The translations under genes were made by a program, and so were the position numbers. From JASLBX01 sp036374175 (GTDB lineage Bacteria > Actinomycetota > Actinomycetes > Jiangellales > Jiangellaceae): a stretch of 64,000 bases of DNA. The stretch is taken from positions 11,583-75,582 of the forward strand of contig DASUUH010000137.1 in the NCBI GenBank assembly GCA_036374175.1. Direction: 5' to 3'. The notes under the pieces are model-generated. The model saw nothing but the letters and a program-made list of their open reading frames with translations, was not told the origin of the DNA and made no database searches. Of this stretch, positions 1 to 8,894 are shown in pieces. The number at the start of each line of letters is the position of its first letter. The stretch's first letter is position 1.

Positions 1-1
1 C

Positions 2-1117
2 GCGTCGCTGAACCGGTCTGTCGAGGGTGAGCTGGTGGCCGATCTCTCAACGCCGGACGACCCGCAGGTACAGACGGTGGCCGAGATCATCCAACGGGTG
101 CGTCCGGACGTGCTGCTGATCAACGAGTTCGACTTCGACGAGTCCGGAACCGCGGCCGAACTGTTCCAAAGCAACTACCTGTCGGTTTCCCAAGGTGGCG
201 CGGCGCCGATCGAGTACCCGTACCGGTTCGTGGCGCCGTCGAACACGGGGATCCCGTCGGGCTTCGACCTGAACAACAACGGCGTCGTGGGCGGTCCGGA
301 TGACGCGTTCGGCTTCGGCTTCTTCCCCGGCCAGTTCGGGATGGCCGTCTATTCGATGTACCCGATCGTCGAATCCGACATCCGGACCTTCCAGCTCTTC
401 TTGTGGAAGGACATGCCGGGAGCCTTGCTGCCGGACGACCCGGCTACACCCGAACCCGCCGACTGGTACTCGGCAGAGGAACTCGATGTGTTCCGGTTGT
501 CCTCGAAGAGCCACTGGGATGTGCCGATCGACGTCGATGGCAAGATCGTCCACCTGCTGGCCAGCCACCCGACGCCGCCGGTGTTCGACGGACCGGAGGA
601 TCGCAACGGCCGCCGCAACTTCGACGAGATCAGGTTCTGGGCCGACTACATTCAGCCTGGCCAGCGGTCGCGTTACATCTACGATGACGACGGCGGTCGC
701 GGTGGCCTCCGGCCGGGAGCGTCGTTCGTCATCGCCGGCGATCTGAACTCCGACCCGTTCGACGGCGACAGCATCCCCGGCTCGGCCCAACTGCTACTCG
801 AGCACCCGAGGGTCAACACGTCCGTGACGCCGAGCAGTGCGGGTGCGGTCGAGCAGGCCGAGTTGCAGGGCGGCGCCAATGCGGCGCACGTGGGCGACCC
901 GCGGTTCGACACCGCTGATTTCGCCGATACCGCCCCGGGCAACCTCCGTGCGGATTACGTTCTGCCGAGCAAGAACCTACGTATCACGGACGCCGCCGTG
1001 TTCTGGCCGACGACCGACGATCCGTTGTTCGGGCTGGTCGGTACCTTCCCGTTCCCGAGTTCGGATCACCGGCTGGTGTGGGTCGACGTCAGGGTGCCGG
1101 GGTCGAGGTCCGGTTAG
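2..1117 (+). CDS. Endonuclease/exonuclease/phosphatase family protein (5' truncated)
   Basis: The reading frame is open from base 2, so the true start lies upstream of the window. The fragment looks like the catalytic domain of the endonuclease/exonuclease/phosphatase superfamily, metal-dependent hydrolases of nucleic acids or phosphoesters. Visible motifs are an early LLINEFD (the NE metal site), GDLNSDP in the last third (the GDxN motif) and the C-terminal SDHRLVWVD (the SDH motif), so all catalytic segments are present. The insert rich in DLNNNG and FGFG resembles actinobacterial secreted members, but the signal peptide would be outside the window. The substrate is unknown. The 3' end overlaps the convergent EamA gene by 29 bp. 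Confidence 0.85.
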   Translation, partial: ASLNRSVEGELVADLSTPDDPQVQTVAEIIQRVRPDVLLINEFDFDESGTAAELFQSNYLSVSQGGAAPIEYPYRFVAPSNTGIPSGFDLNNNGVVGGPDDAFGFGFFPGQFGMAVYSMYPIVESDIRTFQLFLWKDMPGALLPDDPATPEPADWYSAEELDVFRLSSKSHWDVPIDVDGKIVHLLASHPTPPVFDGPEDRNGRRNFDEIRFWADYIQPGQRSRYIYDDDGGRGGLRPGASFVIAGDLNSDPFDGDSIPGSAQLLLEHPRVNTSVTPSSAGAVEQAELQGGANAAHVGDPRFDTADFADTAPGNLRADYVLPSKNLRITDAAVFWPTTDDPLFGLVGTFPFPSSDHRLVWVDVRVPGSRSG

Positions 1118-2114
1118 CCGGCTCCGGCACACCGGCCCGCGATTCCCGGTGCGTTCTCGTAGCCGGCGGCGGCTCCGGCGGGTTCGGTGCGGCGACAGGG
1201 GTCGTGGAACGCTGCACCAGGATGATGCCGGCCAACACGACAAGTCCACCGGCTATCTGGATCGGACGCATCACCTGACCCAGCCATGCCCACGCGACCA
1301 GGCCGGCGCCCAGCGGCTCTGACATCCCGACCACGCCGACTGCCGTCGGGCTGATATGGCGCAGGGCGGCGAGGTTGAGTGAATAAGGGGTCAGCGTACC
1401 GAGGACGATGATCCAAATGACGGCGGACCACACGGGCACCGATGCCGATTCGAAGGCGCCCAGCATCGACGTACTCTCGCTGATCACGGCCGTGTCGAAC
1501 GTCCACCACGGCTTGGCGACCGCCCAGAACAGGGCTCCGAACAGAAACATGTAGAACGTCAGGGAGCTGGTGTCGCGGGCCGCGACCGTATGGCTGCCGA
1601 CCAGGAAGTACGTGGCGACGCACACGGCCGCCCCGATGGCGGCTGCGACACCGACCGGATCAAGACCGGCATCGGTCCAGACCTGAGCGACAAGGGCCAG
1701 GCCGGCCAGTGCCAGCCCGATCGCGAGCCACGTGAGCGGGCGAACCTCCTGCCGCCGGACGAACCGCACGTAGAGCGCCACAAATACCGGTGCGGTGAAC
1801 TCCAGCAGCAGCGCGATACCAATCGGAAGCCGGTCGATGGCTACGAAGTACAGCCACTGCACCATGGCTGCACCCGCGAATCCCAGCAACATGAGCGCGG
1901 GTAGTTCGCGAAGGCTCGTACGCAACCGTTGGCGCGCTGCGACCAGCAGGATGAGTCCAAGGCCGACCGCCGAACCGGTGCAACGCAGCGCCGCAAGCCA
2001 GGCGGGGTCAAGTCCGGACTCGAGTACCACCTTCGACACCGAGCCGTTCACGGCGAACAGCACGGCGGCCAGGGTGACGTACGTGTATCCACGTGTCGCA
2101 GCGGTGAGGTCCAT
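1089..2114 (-). CDS. EamA/DMT family transporter
   Basis: This 341-aa protein has about ten hydrophobic segments arranged as two EamA repeats, typical of drug/metabolite transporters that export small metabolites or amino acids across the cytoplasmic membrane. The first helix follows a short N-terminus ending near TYVTLAAVLFAV. The C-terminal 40 residues are a proline- and arginine-rich tail that looks cytoplasmic. Its substrate cannot be read from the sequence. The ATG lies 6 bp after a TAATGT -10 box and has no Shine-Dalgarno sequence, so the mRNA is probably leaderless. It is transcribed divergently from the cation antiporter and convergently with the truncated hydrolase. Confidence 0.85.
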   Translation of the reverse strand: MDLTAATRGYTYVTLAAVLFAVNGSVSKVVLESGLDPAWLAALRCTGSAVGLGLILLVAARQRLRTSLRELPALMLLGFAGAAMVQWLYFVAIDRLPIGIALLLEFTAPVFVALYVRFVRRQEVRPLTWLAIGLALAGLALVAQVWTDAGLDPVGVAAAIGAAVCVATYFLVGSHTVAARDTSSLTFYMFLFGALFWAVAKPWWTFDTAVISESTSMLGAFESASVPVWSAVIWIIVLGTLTPYSLNLAALRHISPTAVGVVGMSEPLGAGLVAWAWLGQVMRPIQIAGGLVVLAGIILVQRSTTPVAAPNPPEPPPATRTHRESRAGVPEPANRTSTPAP

Positions 2115-2120
2115 GGTTAG

Positions 2121-2152
2121 ACATTAGTGTTCGGCACTGACGGTCGTGTCAA
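2121..2152 (-). promoter_or_regulatory. Promoter of the EamA gene, leaderless type
   Basis: On the minus strand there is a consensus -35 TTGACA (2147-2152). It is followed by TAATGT (2121-2126, 20-bp spacer) or ACTAAT (2123-2128, 18-bp spacer). The ATG at 2114 begins 6 bp after TAATGT, so transcription and translation could start together. Confidence 0.5.
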
Positions 2153-2248
2153 GTATTCCATCTGGTGGACTGTGCTTGATTTGTGATCCTGTGGACGGGT
2201 ACCGCCCGACGGGTCATCATTATTCAGCCCGACGATAGGGACGCTGCG

Positions 2249-3334
2249 ATGAGTGTCGCGACGGTTCTGTTGCTGCTTGCCGGCGTGGCCGCGCTCGCCG
2301 GCGGCGGTGAAGTCCTGGTCCGCGGAGCGAGCGGGCTGGCCAGATCGTTCGGAATCCCACCCCTTGTCGTCGGGCTCACGGTCGTGTCGTTCGCGACATC
2401 GGCGCCCGAACTGGCCGTCACATTGCAGGCGGCGGTGGATGGCAATCCGGGCATTGCCGTCGGCAACGTCGTCGGTAGCAATATCGCCAACATCCTGCTG
2501 ATCCTGGGCATCTGCGCCGTGGTGCTGCCGCTGACGGTACGCGTGCAGATGATCAGGTCCGACATTCCGATAATGATTGTCTTCTCGGTCGGAGCCCTTT
2601 TGCTCGCGCTCGACGGCACCGTCGGACGGCTCGACGGCGGGCTGCTCCTGCTCGCGCTTGTTGTCTACCTCGCGGTGACGGTCGTCGTTGCCCGCCGCCG
2701 GCAAGGTGACGAGGTGAGACCCGTCGTAAAACGCGCGGCGGCGTCTCCATGGTTGGCCGTCGGGCTGGTGGGTGCCGGTGTTGCATTGCTCGTCGTCGGT
2801 GCGCGCCTGCTTGTCGCCGGTGCGACCGATGTCGCGTCGGCAATCGGGGTGAGTGATCTGGTTATCGGCCTGACGGTGGTTGCGGTTGGCACGTCGCTAC
2901 CTGAACTGGCCGCCAGTTTGGTCGCCGCGCTCCGTGGCGAGCGCGACATCGCTGTCGGCAACGTCGTGGGTAGTTGCCTGTTCAACATCGGAGCCGTGCT
3001 GGGTCTGACCGGTCTTGTTGTTTCAGACGGCGTGCCGGTGGCATCCGCTGCCGTCCGGCTCGACATTCCGGTCATGGTTGCTGTGTCGCTGGCGCTCATT
3101 CCGGTGGCGTTCACCGGGTTCGCGGTGACCCGGTGGGAGGGTGCGATGTTCACCGCGTACTACGTCGCTTACGTGGCCTACGTACTCCTGGCAGCCACCG
3201 AGCACGACGCCGTCGAGCCGGTCAGTGGAGTGATGCTCTGGTTCGTCATTCCGATCACGGTCCTGTGGCTGGCGCTGCTGGTGGCGTATGAAGTGGGGTT
3301 GCGCCGGGGTCGCCGGCAAGCCTCGCCGCCGTGA
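2249..3334 (+). CDS. Calcium/sodium antiporter (CaCA family, YrbG-like)
   Basis: This 361-aa membrane protein is a K+-independent Ca/Na exchanger-type antiporter. Both inverted alpha repeats are visible: SFATSAPELAV followed by GNVVGSNIANI in the first half, and AVGTSLPELAAS followed by GNVVGSCLFNI in the second. The second repeat has Cys where many members have Asn. About ten hydrophobic helices cover the protein, and no cytosolic regulatory domain is present, as usual for bacterial members. The start at 2249 is chosen because an AGGG element lies just upstream and the first transmembrane helix begins immediately; longer upstream starts would add a polar extension. Confidence 0.88.
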   Translation: MSVATVLLLLAGVAALAGGGEVLVRGASGLARSFGIPPLVVGLTVVSFATSAPELAVTLQAAVDGNPGIAVGNVVGSNIANILLILGICAVVLPLTVRVQMIRSDIPIMIVFSVGALLLALDGTVGRLDGGLLLLALVVYLAVTVVVARRRQGDEVRPVVKRAAASPWLAVGLVGAGVALLVVGARLLVAGATDVASAIGVSDLVIGLTVVAVGTSLPELAASLVAALRGERDIAVGNVVGSCLFNIGAVLGLTGLVVSDGVPVASAAVRLDIPVMVAVSLALIPVAFTGFAVTRWEGAMFTAYYVAYVAYVLLAATEHDAVEPVSGVMLWFVIPITVLWLALLVAYEVGLRRGRRQASPP

Positions 3335-3380
3335 CCGCTGCCGGGCCGCAGCGACGGCTGATTGACCCGCGCGTCGAGAG

Positions 3381-4259
3381 TTAAAGGCGATCCCAGTTGA
3401 CACAGGTGGTGTTTACCGGATCGGCCGGTAGGTACGCCACCGGCAGCGTGGCCCCGGGAGTCAGCCGCTGCATGCGGTACTGCGGAACACGATGGATGCC
3501 TTGCGCTGTGAACGTGCTGCCATCGGCGGCCGTGACAGACATCATCATGACGACGAGCGGATCGTCCTTGGTGTGCGGCTCCGCTTGGTCTGGATGCAGC
3601 TGGCCCACCGTCTGGCCGGTCAACGTGACGGACTGGACGGTCGCCGTGGTCTGCACGCCGTCCCGCACGACGTCGGCGGCGCGCAATGTACGACCGGACG
3701 GCTGTGCTGCGCCGGCGGGCATCGCGCCGAACTGCGGTGGCATGGCGCCAACAGTTCCGGGCATCGCGGAAGGCATTCCGGCGGTGCCGGCCGGCCAGCC
3801 CGGCATGGTGAGGTTGCCCGCGCTGGGCTGGCTGTCGATAACCACCCTGGTCCGGCGTTTGGGATCGACGCGCACCGGCACGACCAGGCCGGGACGGATC
3901 GCGCCAAGCGAGGTGCGATCGACGATCTGGTGGGTGGTAGCGCGGGTGGTGGTCCCGTCGGAGTTGCGTACGTCGAGGGTGAACTTGAACGCGGGCCGTT
4001 GGTTGACAGTCGTACCGGTGTCAGCCACGTCAACGATCGTTGCCATTGCCGGCTCACCGGTGCGCAGCAGTTTGCCGTGGTTCAGCCTTGATGCCATCGG
4101 GACGAAGACCACGAACATGAGGATCGCGAAGAAGAACAGCGTCGCCGTCGGGATGAGGTACTCGATGCCCCCGCCCGGCGGGCGATCGAAGATGAAGTAG
4201 ATCCCGCCCCCGACCATGCCCAAGCCGAGCAGAACGAATATCGCTCTGATGACACCCAC
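3381..4259 (-). CDS. Membrane-anchored DUF3592-like protein
   Basis: This is a 292-aa protein with two N-terminal transmembrane helices (about residues 5-25 and 35-58), followed by two copies of a beta-rich module. The first runs from about residue 65 to 130 and the second from about 190 to 285. Each begins with a segment of the type A-T-I/V-x-x-V and ends with a basic or proline turn before a final strand (VPVRVDPKRRTRVVID and LPVAYLPADPVNTTCV), as in DUF3592 proteins. A glycine-, methionine- and proline-rich linker joins them. The family has no established function. The gene is convergent with the antiporter and has its own short upstream region. Confidence 0.7.
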   Translation of the reverse strand: MGVIRAIFVLLGLGMVGGGIYFIFDRPPGGGIEYLIPTATLFFFAILMFVVFVPMASRLNHGKLLRTGEPAMATIVDVADTGTTVNQRPAFKFTLDVRNSDGTTTRATTHQIVDRTSLGAIRPGLVVPVRVDPKRRTRVVIDSQPSAGNLTMPGWPAGTAGMPSAMPGTVGAMPPQFGAMPAGAAQPSGRTLRAADVVRDGVQTTATVQSVTLTGQTVGQLHPDQAEPHTKDDPLVVMMMSVTAADGSTFTAQGIHRVPQYRMQRLTPGATLPVAYLPADPVNTTCVNWDRL

Positions 4260-4342
4260 GTCGCCCCCTCACAGACATCAAAGATCAACCAGGCAAGATA
4301 CATGTCGATCTTCGAGTCACCTTAGCGCCGCGCCGCGCCGCC

Positions 4343-6256
4343 CTACGGAGCGGCGACTCCGCGAAGGAACTCCGCGAGCAGCGGTCCGGCCGTCGCCGAA
4401 CCAGATTCGGCGTCCTCCACGAACACCGCCACGGCCAGGTCACCCTGGAACGCGACCATCCAGCCATGAGTGTCGGGCGGGTTGCCGCCGCCGTATTCAG
4501 CGGTGCCGGTCTTCGCGCCGATCGACTCCCCGGGAACGTCCTGCAAGAAGCTGCCTGTGCCGTCGGTAACGGTGACTCGCATCAATTCAGCCAACTCCTG
4601 CGCCTCGTCCGCGTCCAGCGTGCCGCCGACCTGCTCACCTCCCTGCCCGCCTCCCTGGTCGACGATTGCCGGCACGACGGTCTGGCCGGCGGCGACCGAA
4701 GCGGCCGCGGCGGCCATCGCCAGCGGCGACGCGAGCACCTTGCCCTGCCCGATCATCGATGCGGCGTGCTCGGTGCCGTCAGCCTGATCCGGCACCGATC
4801 CCAGGAATGCCGGTACGCCGAGGTCGGCCTCGACGCCGATGCCGAGTGCGGCGGCCGCAGCGGCGAGGTCCGCTTGCGGCACATCTTCCTGTAGCCCGAT
4901 GAAGGCGGTATTGCATGACTGCGCGAAGGCGGTGCGCAGCGTTATCTGGCCGAGCGCACTGGACGGATAGTCGCTGTAGTTTCCGAATCGGCGGCCGTCC
5001 ACTGTGAGCGTGTCAGGGCAGTCGACCGCTTCGTCCGGGCGGTGGCCCGCTCGCAGGAGTGCTAGAGCGCTCGCGAGTTTGAATGTGGACCCGGGCGCGT
5101 ACTGCCCGAGCGTGGCCGTCGAGTAGCCCTCACCGCCCGGGCCACTCGCCGCCGCGAGCACCCTGCCGGTCGAAGCCTCGATCGCCACCAGGGCACTGGC
5201 AGGTTCGACGTCGGCCAGCACGCGCTCGGCCTCGAGTTGCATTTCGATGTCCAGCGTCGTGGTCACCGGCTCACCGGGTACGGGCGCCTGCTCCAAGACC
5301 GTCGTCGCGTCGCCCTCGGCCGGTTCGATGTCGACTCGGATCCCAGGAGTGCCCGCGAGCACCTCGTCATAGGCCCGCTGCAGTCCCGAGAGCCCAACGA
5401 TGTCGCCTTCCTGCACGCGTCCCTCGGACCCCTCGATGATCTCGGCGGTCGCCTCGCCGACGGTGCCGAGGATGGGCCGGGCGAACTGCCTGGTCGGCGC
5501 CAGCAGCATGGTGTCCTCGAGCGCCCGGGCGCCGGTGATGTCGGCGATCTGGTCGACCACCTCGTCGGCGTCGTCCTCGCGCAACGTGATCGCTTCGATG
5601 AAAGCCCGCTCGCCCGCGTCGGCCACCCGGTCGGCGAACCGCTCGGGATCGACGTCGACCAACTCAGCCAGCGCTTCGGCGGCCGCGGTCTGCTCGGCCG
5701 GCTCGACCAACGTCTTGTCGATGCCGATGCGAAAGACCGGCCGCTCCGTCACGAGCGGCGAGCCGTCACCGGCGAGCACGTCACCTCTCTCGGCGGCCTG
5801 GCGACGCAGGGCCAGTTGATCACCCTCGGTCAGATCGGGGTGCAGCAGGGCAGGGCTCCAGTCAACCTGCCACTCGTCCTCGGCGAGCTCGAGTTCAGCC
5901 GTCGTCTGGTACGTCCACGGCTCGTCGGTATTCGCAAGGTCCCACGTGACCTCGAATGTGACGAGCCGGCGGGCCGGCTCGGATTCAGGCACCTCGTCGA
6001 CCGATTGCACAGCTACAGACCAGGTCGACTCGCCCATCGGCTCGGTGATTTCGCCGAGGGCGGCAGTGGCGTCGCGCGGCGTCGCGCCACGCAGCGGGAT
6101 CTCGTTGAAACTACGCGATGTCAGTGCTGCTGCCAGGGCATCGGCGGCGGGTTGTGCATCCGGCGTGCTCGCACAGGAGGTGAGGCCAAGTCCGATGAGT
6201 GCGGCGACAGTGGCGGTATGGAGTCGAAAGCCGGCTCGTCCGGCCGGGTGTCCCAC
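4343..6256 (-). CDS. Penicillin-binding protein, transpeptidase lipoprotein (class B)
   Basis: This 637-aa protein would crosslink peptidoglycan outside the membrane. The GTG start at 6256 is chosen because AAGGAG lies 7 bp upstream; the signal peptide ends in the lipobox LTSC (Cys28), so it is probably a lipoprotein. Domain order is an NTF2-like MecA_N domain (about 30-145), a PBP dimer domain (about 150-320) and the transpeptidase domain with all three catalytic motifs: STFK (390-393, Ser390 the acylated residue), SCN (447-449) and KTG (582-584). The MecA_N plus transpeptidase layout matches the actinobacterial PbpA-like/PBP2a-like group, which often have low beta-lactam affinity; that last property is only inferred. 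Confidence 0.9.
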   Translation of the reverse strand: MGHPAGRAGFRLHTATVAALIGLGLTSCASTPDAQPAADALAAALTSRSFNEIPLRGATPRDATAALGEITEPMGESTWSVAVQSVDEVPESEPARRLVTFEVTWDLANTDEPWTYQTTAELELAEDEWQVDWSPALLHPDLTEGDQLALRRQAAERGDVLAGDGSPLVTERPVFRIGIDKTLVEPAEQTAAAEALAELVDVDPERFADRVADAGERAFIEAITLREDDADEVVDQIADITGARALEDTMLLAPTRQFARPILGTVGEATAEIIEGSEGRVQEGDIVGLSGLQRAYDEVLAGTPGIRVDIEPAEGDATTVLEQAPVPGEPVTTTLDIEMQLEAERVLADVEPASALVAIEASTGRVLAAASGPGGEGYSTATLGQYAPGSTFKLASALALLRAGHRPDEAVDCPDTLTVDGRRFGNYSDYPSSALGQITLRTAFAQSCNTAFIGLQEDVPQADLAAAAAALGIGVEADLGVPAFLGSVPDQADGTEHAASMIGQGKVLASPLAMAAAAASVAAGQTVVPAIVDQGGGQGGEQVGGTLDADEAQELAELMRVTVTDGTGSFLQDVPGESIGAKTGTAEYGGGNPPDTHGWMVAFQGDLAVAVFVEDAESGSATAGPLLAEFLRGVAAP

Positions 6257-6325
6257 GGTCTGAACTCCTTCTGATCGGCTGCGGCACGAGCATGGCATCC
6301 GGAGCCGACAGAGACTCTGACGGGG

Positions 6326-7522
6326 TCAGTCCGGCAGCAGCGGTACCTCGATTCCCGGATCCTTGCCGAGCAGAGCAGCCCTGGTGATCGAGGTGGAGCC
6401 GAACCGGTCGCGGACGTCGTCAAGGGCGAGGTCAAGTGCGTCGCGCGGGCGTTCATTGAAGGGAAGCGGCAACTGGAGCGGGTTGTCGTCGGCCAGGTTG
6501 GCCAGCGATATGCCAAGCAGCGTTATGCCGCGGCAGTCGATCAGGCGCTGTGCCGAAGCCAGTAGGCCGCGGGCTACCGCCAGAATGGGCTCGGATTCGG
6601 CCGTGGGCTCGACAATGGTGCGCGATCTGGTCGCTCGGGAGAAGTCGGCGAACCGGAGGCGCAGGACGACCGTCCGGCAGACCCGGTGCGCCCGGCGCAT
6701 GCGCCGGGTGACGCGGTCGACCAGGCCGGCCAGGATGGCGTCGAGCTCATCGGGCGAGCGTGGTCGGCGGCCGAGGGCGCGTTGTGATCCAATGGAGCCG
6801 CGCCGCCGGCGGTGTTCTACCGGCCGCGGGTCGAGGCCGTGAGCAAGCGCGTGAAGATGCCGACCGGCCGCTCGGCCCAGGATTGTGGCCAGCTCGCCTT
6901 CGGTGAGGGCGGCGACCTGGGCGACTGTTGTGATTCGCCGTGCGCGCAGCTTGGCCGAGGTGACCGTGCCGACTCCCCACAATCTCTCAACCGGCAGTGG
7001 GTGGAGAAAGGCGAGTTCTTCGCCGGCGGGCACGACGAGCAATCCGTCCGGCTTGGCGACCGCGCTGGCCACCTTGGCGAGGAACTTCGTGGTGGCGACG
7101 CCGACTGTGATGGGCAGGCCAACCTGCTCGCGAACGTCACTGCGAAGCGTCGCCGCAATCTGGCGCGGGGTGCCCGCGATGCGGCGGAGCCCGCCCACAT
7201 CAAGGAAGGCTTCGTCGATAGAGAGCGCCTCCACCACCGGTGTGGTGCGGTTGAAGACGTCGAAGACAGCCCGGCTCGCCTCGACGTATGCCGTCATTCT
7301 GGGCCGCACGACGATCGCGTCAGGGCACAACCGTCGGGCCTGGGCACCGCCCATGGCCGTCTGTACTCCTCGAGCCTTTGCTTCGTAACTGGCCGCGAGA
7401 ACAACTCCGCCACCGACTACGACAGGACGGCCGCGCAAGCTGGGATCATCCCGCTGCTCGACTGACGCGTAGAACGCGTCAAGATCGGCATGCAAGATGG
7501 ACGCCTCAGCTCGCACGAACAT
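6326..7522 (-). CDS. dinB: DNA polymerase IV (Y-family translesion polymerase)
   Basis: This 398-aa Y-family polymerase performs error-prone bypass of damaged DNA. The N-terminus carries ILHADLDAFYASVEQ (metal-binding Asp), and the palm carries LSIDEAFLDV (catalytic Asp-Glu). These are followed by the helix-hairpin-helix thumb (LWGVGTVTSAKL) and the little-finger domain. The ATG at 7522 gives the MFVRAEAS start typical of actinobacterial DinB. No sliding-clamp motif stands out except the near-terminal QLPLPF, a plausible beta-clamp binding peptide at about residue 355. A perfect LexA operator covers the start codon, so the gene should be SOS-induced. The longer 443-aa frame is a chance upstream extension. 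Confidence 0.95.
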   Translation of the reverse strand: MFVRAEASILHADLDAFYASVEQRDDPSLRGRPVVVGGGVVLAASYEAKARGVQTAMGGAQARRLCPDAIVVRPRMTAYVEASRAVFDVFNRTTPVVEALSIDEAFLDVGGLRRIAGTPRQIAATLRSDVREQVGLPITVGVATTKFLAKVASAVAKPDGLLVVPAGEELAFLHPLPVERLWGVGTVTSAKLRARRITTVAQVAALTEGELATILGRAAGRHLHALAHGLDPRPVEHRRRRGSIGSQRALGRRPRSPDELDAILAGLVDRVTRRMRRAHRVCRTVVLRLRFADFSRATRSRTIVEPTAESEPILAVARGLLASAQRLIDCRGITLLGISLANLADDNPLQLPLPFNERPRDALDLALDDVRDRFGSTSITRAALLGKDPGIEVPLLPD

Positions 7523-7529
7523 ATGTTCG
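7516..7529. promoter_or_regulatory. LexA (SOS) box over the dinB start
   Basis: CGAACATATGTTCG is a perfect 14-bp palindrome and an exact match to the Gram-positive LexA consensus CGAAC-N4-GTTCG. The dinB ATG (7520-7522 on the minus strand) lies inside it, implying that LexA blocks a leaderless or very short-leader transcript. Confidence 0.9.
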
Positions 7530-7655
7530 CATGCGGAACCGACAACGGTGGTGGACGCTGCCGAATTGTGATCCGTGCCGCTGTGGGAACGCAGACCAGT
7601 GCACCTAGTGTTAGATCTATTAGATACCCGCATAGTGCGGGACGTGGAGGAGAGC

Positions 7656-8429
7656 ATGCAGAGCCATAACCCAGTCCTGAGCCGGGCGTTCAGCAGCCCG
7701 ACCTCGACGTACCAGACCCAACCTGCGAGCGCTGAGCAGCTCGAGCAGATGTATCAGGCCCCGCCGGCCCCGCAGGCCGGGCGGATGACCTACGACGAGG
7801 TGGTCACCAAGGGCGGCATCACCTTCGCCGTCCTGCTTGCCGGTGCCGTACTCGGCTGGGTTGCGCCGGGGCTGTTCTGGATCGGCTTTGTGGTCGGCCT
7901 GGTCCTGGCGTTCGTCAACATCTTCAAGCGCGAGCCGAGCCCGGCACTGATCCTGGCGTACGCCGGCTTCGAAGGAATCTTCCTCGGCGCGATCAGCCAG
8001 ACGCTGGCGACCTTCATCGATCCGAGCATCGTCTCCCAAGCAGTGATCGGCACCATGGGTGTGTTCGGTGTGTCGCTGTGGCTGTACAAGAGCGGCCGGG
8101 TGCGAGTCACGCCGAAGTTCCAGCGCGCCGTGCTGATGGCCTTGGGCGGCTACCTGGTCTTCGTGATCTTCAACCTGGTCGCCCAGCTGGCCGGTTGGTC
8201 GGACAACATGTTCGGCTTCCGCAGCGGTTTGCTCGGCATTGCGATCGGCGTGTTCGCGATTGCGCTGGCCGCGTTCGTCCTCATGCTGGACTTCGACTTC
8301 ATCGAGAAGGGCGTCCAGCAGGGCATCCCGGCCAAGTACGCCTGGACGGCGGTGTTCGGCCTGACCGTCACCCTCGTCTGGCTCTACATCGAGATGCTGC
8401 GGCTGCTGGCCATCCTCCAGGGCGAGTAG
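7656..8429 (+). CDS. Bax inhibitor-1/YccA family membrane protein
   Basis: This 257-aa protein has a polar, proline/glutamine-rich N-terminus of about 60 residues followed by seven hydrophobic segments. The last helices carry the LDFDFIEKGVQQGIPAKYAW region diagnostic of the Bax1-I/YccA family. Bacterial members are inner-membrane proteins implicated in pH-sensitive calcium leak or modulation of the FtsH protease; neither role is shown here. The start at 7656 is chosen because GGAGGAGAG lies directly upstream; the longer frame from 7575 has no such site. The gene is divergent from dinB and single-gene in layout. Confidence 0.88.
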   Translation: MQSHNPVLSRAFSSPTSTYQTQPASAEQLEQMYQAPPAPQAGRMTYDEVVTKGGITFAVLLAGAVLGWVAPGLFWIGFVVGLVLAFVNIFKREPSPALILAYAGFEGIFLGAISQTLATFIDPSIVSQAVIGTMGVFGVSLWLYKSGRVRVTPKFQRAVLMALGGYLVFVIFNLVAQLAGWSDNMFGFRSGLLGIAIGVFAIALAAFVLMLDFDFIEKGVQQGIPAKYAWTAVFGLTVTLVWLYIEMLRLLAILQGE

Positions 8430-8509
8430 CTGCCACGGAGCGCGTTACGCCGGCCCGCCACCCGTTAACACGTCCGGGATGCGGGTCGGCGTTCGTATGA
8501 GGGACTGGC

Positions 8510-8740
8510 CTACTCGAAGGAGCGGGCAGCGCGGCGCAGGTCGTGCTCGTGCACGATCGCGGTTGCGTGGCCGTGCGGGAGGTCATGTTCAGAGCGGAGC
8601 CACCTGACCCTGTCCTCGAATCGAAGGAATGCCGGGCCCGCCTCTAGGGCTTTGAACCATTCGCGGAGATCTCGTCCGGTGACTTCAGGGATCCGGGCAA
8701 CGAGGTTGCGGTGGGTCTCCTCGGAATGGTTCAGGCTCAT
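8510..8740 (-). CDS. DUF4287 domain protein
   Basis: This small 76-aa protein contains the DUF4287 core: HRNLVARIPEVTG, REWFKALE, then a WLRSEHDLPHGHATAIVHEH stretch. DUF4287 proteins are common in actinobacteria, sometimes fused to DUF5655; their function is unknown. The ATG at 8740 is chosen because GGAGG sits 5 bp upstream, whereas the in-frame codon at 8752 is TTG and lacks a ribosome binding site. The gene stands alone between the YccA-like gene and the SGNH hydrolase. Confidence 0.75.
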   Translation of the reverse strand: MSLNHSEETHRNLVARIPEVTGRDLREWFKALEAGPAFLRFEDRVRWLRSEHDLPHGHATAIVHEHDLRRAARSFE

Positions 8741-8894
8741 GGCGGCCTCCAAGTGGCTCGAGGTGCTCCGTAATTTGAGACTGCCTTACAAGTGTCGCGG
8801 ATACAAGCCCAATCTGGAACTGTCTTTAACCTCACAGCGAGGCCGGCCGACAGCGCCGTCGGCCTGATCATCGCCGTGCCCGCGCAGCGCTGAT

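Noticed and set aside
5237..6274. 345-aa open frame opposite the PBP gene
   Set aside because: It is antisense to a complete penicillin-binding protein with catalytic motifs; the frame is open because of high GC third positions.
8753..8894. Short gap between DUF4287 and SGNH genes examined for a small RNA or gene
   Set aside because: No start signal, hairpin or conserved frame was apparent.
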